Below, piece after piece: positions 13,924 to 15,144 of a stretch of 15,144 bases of DNA. Source of the stretch: Desulfobacteraceae bacterium. GTDB lineage: Bacteria; Desulfobacterota; DSM-4660; Desulfatiglandales; Desulfatiglandaceae. Under the pieces are notes generated by a model, which saw nothing but the letters and a program-made list of their open reading frames with translations, searched no databases and was not told the origin of the DNA. The stretch lies in NCBI GenBank assembly GCA_011042035.1, contig DQZA01000172.1:1-15144 (forward strand), given 5' to 3'. The position numbers were made by a program, and so were the translations under genes. Each line of letters starts with the position of its first letter. Positions within the stretch are counted from its first letter, which is position 1.

Positions 13924-13940
13924 AAAAACAAAAAAGTTTC

Positions 13941-13969
13941 TTGACTTGTTAAGAGTTCTTAGGTATAAA
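13941..13969 (+). promoter_or_regulatory. rRNA promoter P1
   Basis: TTGACT (13941-13946), a 17-base spacer and TATAAA (13964-13969) form a near-consensus sigma70-type promoter. It begins 18 bases after the aminotransferase stop, and the sequence between is A-rich with no terminator hairpin. Confidence 0.8.
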
Positions 13970-14008
13970 TAAAGCTTGTCTCGCAAACAGAGGTGCCCAA
14001 TAAACAGC

Positions 14009-14037
14009 TTGACATTCTGATGAGGGGCGCCTAAAAT
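14009..14037 (+). promoter_or_regulatory. rRNA promoter P2
   Basis: TTGACA (14009-14014), a 17-base spacer and TAAAAT (14032-14037): a perfect -35 and a 5/6 -10. It lies 68 bases downstream of P1, giving the tandem arrangement usual for rRNA operons. Confidence 0.82.
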
Positions 14038-14049
14038 TATGGGTAGTTT

Positions 14050-14062
14050 CGCTCTTTGAAAA
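14050..14062 (+). promoter_or_regulatory. boxA-like rRNA antitermination site
   Basis: CGCTCTTTGAAAA closely resembles the boxA core TGCTCTTTAA of bacterial rRNA leaders, which recruits NusB/NusE to prevent premature termination. It lies between P2 and the 16S gene, where boxA is expected. Confidence 0.7.
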
Positions 14063-14103
14063 CTAAATAGTGGTGCCGCTGCAGGCCCAGGAAAACAAAC
14101 AAA

Positions 14104-14130
14104 TAAAGGCTGTCAAGCCTATCAGCCTTT

Positions 14131-14131
<1 letters not shown>
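14104..14131 (+). other. rRNA leader hairpin at the 16S 5' end
   Basis: TAAAGGCTG (14104-14112) and CAGCCTTTA (14123-14131) form a perfect 9-bp stem with a 10-base loop. The stem ends at or next to the expected mature 16S 5' end, so it could take part in 16S folding or processing. It lacks a following T-run and is therefore not a terminator. Confidence 0.6.

Positions 14132-15144
<1,013 letters not shown>

Overview
The window reads as a bacterial chromosome of moderate GC content, most likely an anaerobic, sulfur- or selenium-metabolising member of the Desulfobacterota (former Deltaproteobacteria). This rests on the overall look of the 16S rRNA start at the right end, a molybdopterin-binding protein with a C-terminal Cys cluster, heptad-type intergenic repeats that I associate with that group, and a small gene that appears to encode a selenoprotein. 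The lineage is an inference; no 16S comparison could be run.

Layout. 1-1082: 3' part of a phosphomannomutase/phosphoglucomutase, converging with an NRDE/TANGO2-like gene (1089-1865, minus). 1976-3820: an AT-rich, repeat-laden promoter region, a small ribbon-helix-helix-like protein and a TPR protein, closed by a strong intrinsic terminator. 3954-5018: a MoeA/MoaB-type molybdopterin-binding protein behind a palindromic operator-like site. 5279-5806: a PadR-type regulator. 5810-6034 and 6044-6979 (both minus): a LysR-type regulator followed after 9 bases by a 74-residue TusA-like gene. That gene is readable only if an in-frame TGA is decoded as selenocysteine. 7227-7884 (minus): a metallo-beta-lactamase-fold hydrolase. 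8141-12665: a coiled-coil ORF, ftsE, ftsX, an EnvC-like factor and a CtpA-type protease, probably one cell-envelope/division operon. 12763-13923: a DegT/DnrJ/EryC1 sugar aminotransferase. 13941-15144: tandem rRNA promoters, a boxA-like antiterminator, a leader hairpin and about two thirds of a 16S rRNA gene.

The most interesting item is the 5810-6034 gene. Read through its TGA it gives a complete TusA-like protein with its own Shine-Dalgarno. The TGA falls at the position of the catalytic persulfide Cys of TusA, and a bacterial-SECIS-like hairpin follows it. It sits behind a LysR regulator resembling those linked to selenium metabolism. A conventional gene caller would miss or truncate it.

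Two intergenic regions (5032-5267 and 6990-7224) are built of degenerate 7-base units whose sequence drifts along the array. They lie directly upstream of the PadR and LysR genes, both of which lack a good Shine-Dalgarno. No IS element, CRISPR array, tRNA or phage gene was seen.
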